From assembly GCA_947396885.1 (NCBI GenBank), contig OX377201.1:28435923-28499922 (forward strand): DNA of 64,000 bases, written 5' to 3'. Position numbers and translations under genes: made by a program. This DNA is from Heligmosomoides polygyrus polygyrus (taxonomy: Eukaryota; Nematoda; Chromadorea; Rhabditida; Heligmosomidae). Below, piece after piece: positions 1-9,574 of this stretch (the first letter of the stretch is position 1; each line of letters starts with the position of its first letter). Below the pieces are notes generated by a model that saw only the letters and a list, made by a program, of their open reading frames with translations, searched no databases and was not told the origin of the DNA.

Positions 1-744
1 ACTAAACTAGACTAGGAGACAAGAGTGTGTTGCCGGTTTCAATTTAATGCCTCCACTTGAGTAATGGATTTGCTTTTTAAGCAGTCATCTCCACTAGTAT
101 AGATTTTGATCTCATTTTCTGCATCAAATGCTTTTTTGATTATATGGAAGGCTTACTTGTCAGCACTGACTTTTGCATTTTAATTGGTCTTGCATTTTCT
201 GGGCATATACTCTGCTTTAGAAGACAGGATCTGGAAGTAAATGCGAAGGGTACTGTGACACATGGGCCGCTAAAGCAAAGCTTTTTTCACCTGTTTAATT
301 TCCGAGTAAGGGATAATAAGTGTTCGTGAATAGACGTTAATTACAATGTGTACATGCTGCTTTCAGAGAAAGTGGGCTGCAAAATAGAGATTAGTGAGGC
401 CTTGTGTCTATGTACACAGCAGCTCTATAGGCGAGCATTGAAGCGATAGCACTATAATGAGTTCCAATATCCTTTACTTAAGTTGCTAGATTACTCGAGG
501 CAAACAATGCCACGCGAGACCATGTTTCCTGCCGACTGCGCTACAATCTGATTGTATGAAGTTTTTGAAATCAGTTTTAGGAGAAGGATAAAGAATGAAG
601 TTAATCAACATCTCTAGGGATACGCCGCGCACTCTACTTTTACTGGAGTTCGTAGAGTCAATTGAACGCGTTTTCGAACTATACAATAACTTGTGGTGGC
701 CGATCGATGGACGTTTCGGCGTTATGCCTCTGGTGGTAATTCTC
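1..744. other. Stretch with no recognised gene
   Basis: AT-rich sequence. The open frames are short and carry no recognisable domain, no convincing splice-site pair and no clear terminal repeats. It may be intergenic or intronic. Confidence 0.5.
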
Positions 745-747
745 TTA

Positions 748-856
748 GCCGGAAGGATGGAAGGCTTAGTTGGCCTGGGCGGGAAGCCCGAACCAAGAAC
801 CCCCATTCTCGTCGATATACGCAATTGCCGATCCTCCGATTACTCTACCAGGCGAT
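748..856 (-). mobile_element. 5' fragment of tRNA-derived SINE (SINE-1)
   Basis: The plus strand shows the diagnostic SINE-1 stretch: GGAAGGATGGAAGGCTTAGT, then a TTGGCCTGGGCGGGAA block, then a decayed tRNA-like head ending in CTCCGATTACTCTACCAGG. In the minus sense this is the promoter end. The 3' half and the tail are absent, so it is a truncated, diverged copy. Confidence 0.7.
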
Positions 857-859
857 TAA

Positions 860-1590
860 ATTAGTTTGACACAATTTTATGATTGTTTTTATTGTTTTAG
901 TGCATTTTTATTCATATATGTGTATTATATGTTTTGTAAGCGATTATTTTCCTCACGAGGATCTCAGAAAATAGAGACGGAACTGCTCGCTGCTACTTCA
1001 GCACTACGCTATTTTTATTATTTTTATGAAGCCAGGATGAGTTGAACAACCATGTCGGAGTGGGTATGTGGACAAAATCGTGAGCTGGAACCCAAGGAAT
1101 ATATTTAGGTTCGGGACTAGCTTGGAGCTAATGTTTCGCTATAGCCTATTGTCGTTGTTGTTACTCCGAAGGATTTCTGTTTTTGCCTAGTCTCCTTTCT
1201 CCCTCATTGCAGTAGAGGGAAATATTGGAACAATTTTTTGAAGCATTTCTAGCAATAACCTTCCATTAGGATTTTAACAGAAATCTTACAGTATGGAGAG
1301 GTTTCTCTGGAGTCCTAGATGTATTCGTCGCCTTGTTATTCGTCTAGTGCATAGTGGCTACAGGTCACGTAGACGTGCGCGTACGAAGCACCTGTGTGTT
1401 ATATTGCTGGCATATTTCAAGGGACAGGTAATTAATTTGAAAGCCCCGGCGTCAGTGGCATTCTTCATGAGAGATTGAGCGTTTTACCCTTTTTCTGTCA
1501 GCAGTCCTCAATTTCAGATTGTTCACACCTTCACCCTTCTACCAAGAACCTAGCCTTTTTAAGTTGCACTGAGAGGGCAGCAATTTTGAG
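860..1590. other. Stretch with no recognised gene
   Basis: AT-rich DNA between a SINE fragment and the first composite mariner. No frame shows a domain. The 61-codon frame near 1293 has no splice context or recognisable motif. Confidence 0.45.
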
Positions 1591-1635
1591 GTGACTCCTT
1601 GAAGATGCTCAGAAACATTAAACCCGTTCAGATAC

Positions 1636-1808
1636 TAAAGTCTGGACTTGCCTACATTCATTATTCTATTTCATCTATCTGCATTGCATTTTCTCAGTTG
1701 TGAAACTCGTAATTGTGCAATATTTGTTGACATCGTTCCGGGTCTTAAACATTTTTATAATTATTTAGACCTGAGGAAGTGCTTAAGGCCCGAAATGTCG
1801 TCAATAAA
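1636..1808 (+). repeat. Shared left module of composite mariner with hammerhead-like motif
   Basis: This segment is repeated at about 9620-9850 and in both places abuts the inner mariner terminal repeat. It ends with CTGAGGA (1771-1777), a GC hairpin, GAAA (1792-1795), GTC and AATAAA. That order resembles the conserved core of hammerhead ribozymes found in Penelope-like retroelements. An extra A before helix II and poor helix I pairing argue for a decayed or only similar motif. Confidence 0.5.
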
Positions 1809-2481
1809 TATTAGGTTGTCCGGAAAGTTCTCAGCGTTTTGTGGTACTATTTTTCACTAGTCTATTATTAAGTAAAAATTCAACTTGCATTGCGTATTAG
1901 TGCTACTTTCTGTACGAATTTTTCGCTCTGTCTGACTAAATAATTTGTTCCAACTTTGTTTTATATTTCTGGTCTTGAAATGCTTATTAAAGTACGTCGA
2001 AAGAGCAACTCTGAACTGTGTTTTATTTTGGCTCCAAATTGAGACAATCCGCAGCCTAGATAGCTCGACAAATCAATCCAGTGTGATGGCCTAATATTGT
2101 TGGAAAAAGCACTGCGCGCCAGTGGTTCAGTAAATTTCGGACCAGAGATTTTAGCCTCGAAAACGACACCCGTAGCGGTCGACCTAGACCAGTCCTGGGC
2201 GACGAGTTGAAGGAATCGGTGGAAGCTGAACGATCCCAAACAGTTCGCGGAAGAACTAGACGTCGGTAAAACTGCTGTTGCGAATGTTTTGAAACGCCTT
2301 GTGAAGGTGAAAAAGCTCGAAAAGTGAGTGTCCCATGAGATGAGGGAGCTACAGAAACTGTCATGTTCCGAGATTTGCTCTTCTCTACTTTTACGCAGAA
2401 AAATGACTCGTTTTTGGGTCAAATCATCACAGTGATGAAAAGCGGATTCCGTATAACAGGAAGCGTTCCGGGGAATGGTTA

Positions 2482-2719
2482 TTATAGTTGTGCCCGAATG
2501 AATTTTCGAGCATTCGAATTCGAATATTCGTATTCGAACGTTCGAAAAAACGCGATTTTCGAATGCAGTTGAGTTCGAACGCTCGAAAAATTGCGATTTT
2601 CGAGTGTATTCGAATTCAAATGCTTGAAAAATCGCGATTTTCGAATGCATTCGAATTCGAATGCTCGAAAATCGTCTTATATTCGGCTATTCGAAATTTT
2701 TGGTAGAGCACAACTATAG
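2482..2719. mobile_element. Nested miniature inverted-repeat element with internal 41-bp minisatellite
   Basis: It interrupts mariner copy 1 at a point where copy 2 is uninterrupted. Ends are TATAGTTGTGC (2483-2493) and its exact inverse GCACAACTATA (2708-2718), flanked by TGGTTA on both sides (2476-2481 and 2720-2725), a likely target duplication. The interior is about 3.5 tandem units of roughly 41 bp, each containing CGCGATTTTCGA and rich in TTCGAA palindromes. Such TTCGAA-rich interiors occur in non-autonomous hAT elements, but the superfamily is not proven. Confidence 0.7.
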
Positions 2720-3308
2720 TGGTTAGACCCCGATGAACCCCCTAAGCATTTCCCAAAGGCGAACCTCCACCAAAAAAGGTAATTCCCACTGTGTGGTGGT
2801 CGGCGGCTGGTGTGATCCATTACAACCTTTGGCACCAAGCAAAACGATCACAGCAGAGTCCTACTGTAAGGAAGTAGACGGAATGCACCGAAAATTGTGT
2901 CAACTTCAGCCAGCATTGGTCAACGGAAGAGGACCGATTCTTTTGCACGATCACGCCGCCCACACGCTTCACAAGTCAGCATTCGAAAATTGAACGAATT
3001 AAGGGTTGAAGTTCTGCCTCACCCGCCATATTCTCCGAACCTCTTGCCATCCGACTACCACCTTTTAAAACACTTTCAGAACCTTCTCGCTGGTAAAACC
3101 TTCACCAATTAGAACCAAGCCAAAACAGCTCTCGTGGATTTTGTCGAATCTCGACCACATAACTTTTAAAAAGTCGACAGATATCCTGTCGGCAAAACTA
3201 TGTTGATCCGAAGGGTGTTTGTTTCGATTAAATCCGATAAGATTTGAGAAAGTTATGGTAGTTGAAAGTGAATCACTCAAAACGCTGAGAACTTTCTGGA
3301 TAATCTAA

Positions 3309-3878
3309 TATTGGCTAATTTCGAGTTTCACAATGGAGGAGGATACGATACGAGTATGAAGCTCAGGGAACAAACATTCTTGAGGATTTTAGTGCACTTA
3401 CTTTCTTTAGGATTGTAGTTTGTGTAAGTTACTTACAGTTCTCTAATTCTGATAAGCTCTAACTAGCAATTGACCTTTATGTGTAGTTCGTGGTAAACAA
3501 ATTTGCTAATCCATTCATTTTCATTGATTTTTACCTGAATATCGTCGAGCAATTAGCGTTCGAGCATTATTTATGGTTATGGACTATCTTAGAGCTTTCC
3601 TAATTAGTGTGGAGAGTTTTAATTATAGTAATGAATTATAATTCAACGCTTCCGAAGCGATCTCCTTCCATACAGCGCTCCGCAGAGGCGCTCAGAAGCT
3701 CATTTCGTGCACTTTTAATGTGTTCTTGTCGTCGTAGCATACACATAGGCTCCTCTAATCACCTGCTCCATATTTGGTTTTGATCTATGTGTGAATTTCT
3801 AGAGTTCAGATATCAGATATCTCCCTTTACATTCAATGAAATTTCTAGCACACCGTTTACAGCTGGACTTCCATTCCA
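3309..3878. other. Stretch with no recognised gene
   Basis: AT-rich DNA between mariner copy 1 and the small foldback. No domain, splice pair or terminal repeat is apparent. Confidence 0.4.
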
Positions 3879-4012
3879 GGGGCTAAATTCATCAGTCGTT
3901 TACCGCCCTCTAACGGTGAAAATAGCGCCAAACCCCCTATGACATTCATCAGCATCGATATTTGGGGGTATTTTCACCGTTAGTGGGCGGTAAATGGTTG
4001 ATGAATCTGGCC
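3879..4012. mobile_element. 134-bp foldback MITE
   Basis: Two arms of about 55 bp are inverted copies of each other. The left arm begins GGGGCTAAATTCATCAG and carries CTAACGGTGAAAATA. The right arm carries TATTTTCACCGTTAG and ends CTGATGAATCTGGCC-like. The whole element folds into one imperfect hairpin with a loop of about 20 bp. It has no coding capacity. No clear target duplication could be set. Confidence 0.7.
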
Positions 4013-4167
4013 GCAGAAAGTACATAAAATCAATCTTTGAATTCATCGACTGCCGTCACAATTCGCTGTTACCATGGATCTTCTCGGCAGTACCTATTCG
4101 ATGATTTTTGACGCCTTCACTTTGTTCCATTTACCAAACCTTCGATGACTACTCTGTATCATTCCAG

Positions 4168-4237
4168 GTAATGGGATCAAGCATGGGGAAGTACCCATAC
4201 ACCGATGATATCTACTGCATGAGAAGGCGAAAAACTG
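4168..4237 (+). CDS. Candidate gene A, exon 1 (start of unknown protein)
   Basis: An acceptor-like CATTCCAG ends at 4167, three bases before ATG 4171, which fits an SL trans-splice site close to a nematode start codon. The frame reads MGSSMGKYPYTDDIYC, then MRRRKT, and stops in phase 1 at a strong donor, G|GTAAGCC at 4237/4238. Gly2 with a small residue near position 6 makes N-myristoylation conceivable. The exon resembles the start at 44048 (MGS, Lys, Pro-Tyr, a late Tyr, a run of Arg, same phase), which is the main support. A further possible mini-exon (4313-4356, phase 1 in and out) was noted but is weak. The protein family is not recognised. Confidence 0.45.
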
Positions 4238-4484
4238 GTAAGCCACTGCCGGGATATATTATTATAATACGCTAAATAGGATGCACATGCTAACACGATC
4301 CCTTCCATTCAGAAAATTTTGAACAAGTTACTGGCGTCCTATGCATCTATTTAATAAGTAACTTTCCCTTGTCGGTTCAAAATAGGTGACTTTCAAGTAA
4401 AAATTAAAATGTCAAGTATATTTCAAATAATTACAGTTTTATACTCCAAGTACGCGTTCAAATTAACTCCACTACATTACGCAG

Positions 4485-4545
4485 AAAAAGAATGCATGGC
4501 GCATCCCAAAAACGATTAATTAACGCCGATCTTCATCCTTATTTA
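4485..4545 (+). mobile_element. 3' fragment of SINE-1
   Basis: GAATGCATGGCGCATCCC followed by a diverged 3' end, matching the tail-proximal part of the complete copies. It would lie in intron 1 of candidate gene A. Confidence 0.5.
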
Positions 4546-4830
4546 TCGTTTGCACACAAGAAAAAGGCAGTGCAGCGAGAGGGGAGCGAAAAACTACCGT
4601 GTGAACTACTGTGAAACAAAGCTCAGAAATTCTTAAACAAATTTCTTGGGATTAATGAAGACCAGAATGACAACTTCCTGCTCTTTTAAGCTCCATTTTC
4701 TGTTCCAACCTCGACTAGTTGAAGCCAGCGTGATATATGATATTCTGTTTTCTGTTTCTATTCTGATATATACATGTTGCCTATGTACCATAATCCTGTA
4801 GGTGAATAGCAATATTCAACGGTTTTTATG

Positions 4831-5277
4831 TATAATACCGGCCGTATCTTTGGCCTTTGGGAAAAAGCGCAAAAAAGTCTCTTCCGCTGCCTTTTGATAG
4901 CGCTCTTCAAAATACATGCTCTGAAAAATGAATTCGATATTCAGCATCAGCATTGAGTGACCAATGCGATAAAGAGAAAAGTCCCAGTAAATGGTAAAAA
5001 GTTGATTTGGTGATCGTATTCTGGTCGAAGAGGAGCTCGCGGGAGATATGTAATTACACCCAAAACTTGCATTTTGAGTATACCTCATCGAATCAGCATT
5101 TTGAACGTTTATTTTGACGTTCTCACTTTTCACTTTATTGGATAGATCATTCGATTCCAAATATTGGATTTATTTTTTAAACCACGCAATTTGAAGAACG
5201 CTTTGGAAAAGCGATGGAAAAGGCGCTTTTTTGTACTTTTTGGGCCCAAAGGCTGAAAGATACGACCGGTATTGTAG
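4831..5277. mobile_element. 447-bp MITE with about 75-bp terminal inverted repeats
   Basis: The left end reads ATACCGGCCGTATCTTTGGC, CTTTGGG and an AAAAAGCGC block. The inverse of the right end reads ATACCGGTCGTATCTTTCAG, CCTTTGGG and AAAAAAGCGCC, and the similarity continues through GCGTTCTTCAAA. The 114-codon minus-strand frame inside has no recognisable domain and includes one arm of the repeat, so it is not called as a gene. It sits in the proposed intron 1 of gene A. Confidence 0.7.
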
Positions 5278-5930
5278 GTTATGCGCGTCACTTTGTTCGT
5301 TTGCTGTAGCTTTCACATGGCTAATTTGACTCTAACAGAGTTGCCAGCACGCAGCTTGCATGTGCCTTGTTCCTTTTCTTTCTGGGAAGGTGATGATTGC
5401 CGATTGCTAAACATTAAAAGAAAGTCAGGAAGATCCGTTTGCATTTAGGCGTTGTTGCAAGAGAATACCTGTGTCTTAGGAGACGCTCGGTTCACAAATC
5501 GCTTATATACAGTAGGTTACCTTTTTTATAAGACTGAAACTTCAGTCCGTCCTAAAGTTTTTGTGTTCTTTGAATATAGTCGCCGTCGCAAGCCTCAACA
5601 TTTTGGACAACCATTATATATGTAGTAAGTTACTTTCTTGTGACTGATTTGTGGTCCGGCTTTGTATTGGTTAGATTTTCCCATCTTTCTTCAGTTTTAG
5701 TATTTCTCGCTTGTGTGCTATCCAATTATTACATAAATTATTACGGTAAATTAAAAATAATCATATTTTCGATACGACTGCTGTATTGAGCCACAAGTTA
5801 ATAAATTGGCCAAAATTGACCCAAATTAACTCTAGGACGAGTAAACGTACTAGGCTAATAAATTTCGCTGCCACCGAAAGAAAGCCTACAAAACTACAAA
5901 AAACTTTTGCTCAAGACACTCACGTACATA
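5278..5930. other. Probable intron sequence without recognised features
   Basis: AT-rich sequence between the MITE and the tRNA-headed repeat, inside the proposed first intron of gene A. No protein-like frame was seen. Confidence 0.35.
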
Positions 5931-5931
5931 G

Positions 5932-6240
5932 TTACAATTCATATCAGTTTTCTTAAGCCTTAAGCTTAGGCTTAAGGAAACTGATTTGAATTGTTTCTAT
6001 CAAGGCCATCAGCTTAACTGGTTCCATGCTAATATCAGCGGCCAGGTCATCGCGGATGCGGGTGGGTGCTGATCGGTCCCACGAGGTGTGGATGTTGCGT
6101 TCGATCAAAACGGCGCCGGTGGTGTAAAGGCGTAGAGCATTCCCGCCCGGTCAGAGGTAGGTGCGGGTTCGAGTCCCGCCTGGCGCTAGAAATTTTGATC
6201 GCAACAAAACTTCGCTGTGACAACTCACGTAGTTAGTTTC
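5932..6240 (+). mobile_element. tRNA-headed repeat (SINE-2 family), copy 1
   Basis: It begins with a hairpin of about 28-bp arms (5937-5993: CAATTCATATCAG ... CTGATTTGAATTG). A family-specific middle follows (CTTAACTGGTTCCATGCT, then a GCGGCCAGGTCATC block), then a tRNA-like unit at 6113-6187, then AATTTTGATCGCAACAAAAC. Relatives in this window lie at 8283, 16865, 50770, 55480 and 56905. Confidence 0.65.
6113..6187 (+). other. tRNA-like unit inside SINE-2 (not a functional tRNA)
   Basis: A 7-bp acceptor stem can be formed (GCGCCGG with CTGGCGC). There is a perfect T stem, GCGGG/CCCGC, around the loop TTCGAGT at 6163-6179, followed by discriminator T. The B box GGGTTCGAGTCCC is intact. The D and anticodon arms are irregular and the unit is embedded in a repeat, so it most likely serves as an internal RNA polymerase III promoter. 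Confidence 0.6.
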
Positions 6241-6329
6241 CTTCAGAAAGCCACAGTTAAGCTGTCGATAAGCGGTATTAAATCTCTTCCCAGTGTTTTT
6301 TCAAGGCTACGATAAATGTCATTTTCCAG

Positions 6330-6449
6330 AAGTGAGCGACAACTTTTCGAAGAAGTACTCCGAATACTGGCGAAGTTCCTCGATGAAAAAGACCTCGGAG
6401 GCGTTCGCTATTCAGCGCAATGACTACTCGTTCTCGACAAGTGCAATTT
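6330..6449 (+). CDS. Candidate gene A, exon 2 (symmetric phase 1-1 exon)
   Basis: The exon lies between acceptor ATTTTCCAG and donor T|GTAAGTTCC. Joined to exon 1 it reads E, then VSDNFSKKYSEYWRSSS, MKKTSEAF, AIQRNDYSFSTSAI. The 120-bp exon aligns with 52098-52214 (117 bp): 19 of about 39 residues match, including SK.YS.YW, SS, and RN.YSF, with one codon of length difference and identical phases. Conserved protein sequence with drifting DNA sequence argues for selection on a coding exon. The residues are polar and rich in Ser and aromatics; no known domain was recognised. The rest of the gene is not certain. Confidence 0.6.
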
Positions 6450-7159
6450 GTAAGTTCCACGTTCCCTTTTCATGCTTCGTTTTCGTGGTTTTGTTTCATT
6501 CGTAGCACGGTTTACCTTTACATTTCTAGTCTTAAAGGCTTGATTTTGAACAGAAATCGATAAAATCACCTGGGAAGTTCGACTCCTTCAGTCATTTCAA
6601 ACCTTACCAGGGAAGGCGCTCCCGGTTGCAGATTCCCTGCGCAGGAAAGCACAGCAAAATAAGAATGGCTTCCAAGCTGTGTCCAATTTATCGATATGGG
6701 CACTCTCACCTCATGGTCAAAAGTCGTCAGTTATGTTCCCAAAATGGCACGAAGAGCAGTAGCAATATTGTGCTTGTGTGATGCATATGTGGCGAATTTC
6801 GCCTAGGGTCGTGATTCTTAGATAAGACAAGTCTCTTCCTGGATACGACAACTTGCCTTTGGTTGAGGTTCACGCTCATGGAACCCAGTATTCATTTTAC
6901 GCTATGTTGTCGGCAAATTAGTAGCTGACTTTTCTGGGAAGGCGAAATAGTGTTTTGCTTCAGAAATTTACTATTTTGGTAAAGTGCACATTCATCTGGT
7001 CTTGCAGAAAACGCTGTTCGTGTGGCATATCTCAAAACTTGGGAGAATGACGAGGACCTTCAACCCTTATTCCTTAGAGTAGTTCGGCGCTCTTCGCTCT
7101 TCGCTCTTAATTCATACGAAAATACCGATTTGAACGTCTTATTCGTTACTGGGCAAAGA

Positions 7160-7405
7160 ATCAAGTATAAAAGGCAGCATTGATAAATCCATTTTTGGAT
7201 GCGTCACGCATTCTAATTCTGTGAGCATCGTGGACGCGACATACATGCGTATATGATCCATTAAGCGAGTTGTGGCTGATACTTGATGCAGAAGTATGTA
7301 TTTTGCCCTTCCCACACAAGGCTGGTTCCAATTCGCACACCTAGGGATAGCATGCTTTTCGAGCGGGAACCGTGCCAAGAATCCTAGATTCTGGTTGCGT
7401 GCCAC
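7160..7405 (-). mobile_element. Diverged SINE-1 copy
   Basis: TTTTTGGATGCGTCACGCATTCTAATTCTG near the left end, GACGCGACATACATGCGTAT, and CCTTCCCACACAAGGCTGGT in the right half follow the SINE-1 order in the minus sense. The head is strongly decayed. The overlapping 88-codon minus frame is SINE sequence, not a gene. Confidence 0.6.
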
Positions 7406-8282
7406 ATTTCACACCTACCTACTGCTCTACTTTGTTGACTATTTTTGAAAATTTCGGTTTTCACTTCCGCCTCCTCATTCCCTTTCGAACAACATTTTTT
7501 TGTGACAAAACACACAGGTAGAAGGTTCTGACAGTGGAAATGCAAAGCCGTTGCATTTCACTTACAAAAATCATTTAGATGGAAGAATACCACTTGATTG
7601 GGTGCAAAGAAATTCAGCGGCTCCTCTTCTGCATCAAAACCACATCCACGCAATTTTCAGACAGTTCTCCACTGCGGGAGAACCGACGGAAGTCGCAGTT
7701 CATCTCGTCGTTCTCGAAGCCCGAAAAGCCGATGGCTCAGTACTCGGGCGGTTTTGAGACGACATCCCAACGGCACAGCAAATAGCCGAGACAAGCCTTC
7801 TAGGCGAGCGATGGATGTTGTTTTAATGGATACTGTGGGATTTTTGTATATTACGAAGTGCTGACACTTATCACTCCTATGCGCTACCGATTCGACGTGT
7901 ACAGATCTGCGTTATTACTGATTTCCTGTTGTTGACGACATGCTTGGTTCCATTTTGGACGGTGCTAGCTGCTGCATGCATGAATTTACTGTACTGAAGA
8001 CACCTATTTGGTGAAGAATCGTCCAAAAGTTCCCAGCTAGCTCCGTTATCCCTTGATGGGCTCTGATTGGTTCCTGTCACTGAGATGTATGCCTGCTGAA
8101 TTCCTCTTTCTTTCTATTGTAATCTTCTGTGCTGGAGCTGTGTTTGAAATATCACGGTGAGTCTACCGCTACTTGAAGCACAAAGAGTTTCTGTGATGCG
8201 ACATTTCTTTAGATATGCATGACTCCTCTTTTATTGAGTTTTCTCATTTTTCTCAAATAAAACTTTGTAAGAGGTTTAAGAG

Positions 8283-8445
8283 TCAGTTTTTTTTAATCCT
8301 CAAGTGGCCGGTATCGATGTTACAAGCTGATACAACGATGTTTTGTTGCAATCACAACTCTAACGCTAGGCGGGAGTCGAACCAGCACCTCCCGCTGAGG
8401 TTCTTCTTAGTAAGAGGTTCTTCAGTCACATCACGGCGAACAGGC
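8283..8445 (-). mobile_element. SINE-2 copy in minus orientation
   Basis: Read on the minus strand it has the tRNA-like end (TTCGACTCCCGCC, then AGCGTTAGAGTTGTGAT), the CAACAAAACATCG block and the family 3' end, ACCGGCCACTTGAGG. This copy shows that complete SINE-2 units end in CTTGAGG. Confidence 0.6.
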
Positions 8446-8634
8446 AGATGCCTATTGAAGGGGATGCTATCTCAAGGAATCTGCTATTTTATGATCATTG
8501 CAGAATTCAGATCTACTCTAAGCCGCCTCAATAACAGGAAAGGAAGAAATAATGCTGGCTGTTTAATTGATCACAAACGTTCCAGGGAAAACACGAATTC
8601 TATCTGCATAACATATTTCGATTTTATTCTACAG

Positions 8635-8782
8635 ACCACTTGACAGTTCCCGCTCGGGTCAAAGGAGCAAGTATTCGAGATTGGCCACTTTGGCACGACA
8701 CCTGGACTAAATGCAAACGTTGCTGGTGTCTATTCTCCAGCGAGACGAGCTGTGAGTGCAATTCCAAAAATGTTAAGAAATG
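8635..8782 (+). CDS. Candidate gene A, exon 3 (Cys-rich)
   Basis: Good acceptor TTATTCTACAG and donor TG|GTGAGTAA. The phase 1 end of exon 2 joins in frame (T + AC gives Tyr), and the frame is open throughout: HLTVPARVKGASIRDWPLW, HDTWTKCKRCWC, LFSSETSCECNSKNVKK. Two close cysteine groups (CKRCWC and CEC) might bind metal or form disulfides. A second donor (T|GTGAGTGC, about 8750) would keep phase 1. No copy was found after gene B exon 2, and no domain was recognised, so the exon rests on splice sites and frame only. Confidence 0.35.
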
Positions 8783-9574
8783 GTGAGTAAAATTGTATAG
8801 CCTTGCCTAAAAAGTCATACTTCTCAAACACTTCTCAACTAGTGGAGCAACAATTTGGTTGTTAGGAGGAGCAAAATCTTTCCAGTTAAAGCACTGGGTC
8901 AGTGAAGCCTGACATGTAGAAAGTTCTTAGGAACACTTCTACTTCTGAGCTAAAGCTAGACCGCACTCGTCCCAGACTTCCGTTGACATATTCATATATC
9001 TCGCGACTGCGGTGCGAGCAAGAGCTCAGCAAAAAATAGTACAAGTGGGCATCTATCACCTTCGAGGCCAACTCGGGCACTTTGCCCAGAGCTCAGTCAT
9101 TCATCACGAGAAATCGTAGAGAATTTCAGCCCGGACCACGGAGCGAATTGATCATTTTCACATGCACGGTGAAAGAAGCAGTAATATGAAGTGCAGGTTG
9201 GGGTAGAATTGAGCTCACGTTCACTCTGGAACATGGGAAATTTTTTCTGCTTAGAAATGATTCTGATGAGCGTCAGTTAAGAAACGGAAGTATTCGTTGG
9301 ACGAGTACTCCACTCAACTCTCCCAGATCAATTTCAACTGGTCGTGAGTTGGAACTAACCAGCATAGGCTATCAGAATGTGGTTTCTTTCATAACAAGAC
9401 GAAACTTCCACTCGCAGACAGCTAAACAAATGGAGCAAAATCCATACGTTTCGGATGTCAGCAAGCTCTTTGTACTTCAAAGTCAGAAACAATTAATGTG
9501 AAAAGGCTGGATTGAAAAATGATCTTTGATGCAAGTCTAGGGTGGAGCTGGGTCTACGCCTTTGCTTTCTTGTA

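Larger units (their letters stand above)
1591..3308 (+). mobile_element. Composite mariner element, copy 1 (inactive)
   Basis: The core mariner runs 1811-3308. It starts TTAGGTTGTCCGGAAAGTTC, ends with the imperfect inverse (CTGAGAACTTTCTGGATAAT), and is flanked by TA at 1809-1810 and 3309-3310. Inside are decayed remains of a mariner transposase: a helix-turn-helix region with a KRLVKVKKLEK segment near 2290-2325, a central WCDPLQP...TITAESYCKEVD region at 2800-2880, and the HDHAAHTLH and LPHPPYSPNLLPSDYHLLKH blocks at 2945-3075, which hold the second and third catalytic Asp. Several frameshifts, stops and a 238-bp nested insertion break the frame. A segment of about 200 bp to the left (1591-1808) is shared with the second copy at 9575 and may travel with it. 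Confidence 0.85.

Noticed and set aside
6113..6187. Functional tRNA gene
   Set aside because: The acceptor and T arms are good, but the D and anticodon arms are irregular and the unit is part of a repeat with five relatives in the window.
6555..6770. Possible exon after GATTTTGAACAG reading IDKITWEVRLLQSFQTL and on to a stop
   Set aside because: Joined to exon 6330-6449 in the only matching phase, it gives T + AA, a stop codon. A second frame is equally open, and no gene B counterpart exists.
7016..7130. Possible exon NAVRVAYLKTWENDEDLQPL after CTTGCAG
   Set aside because: It also starts with AA in phase 1 and would create TAA after exon 2. No good donor was found.
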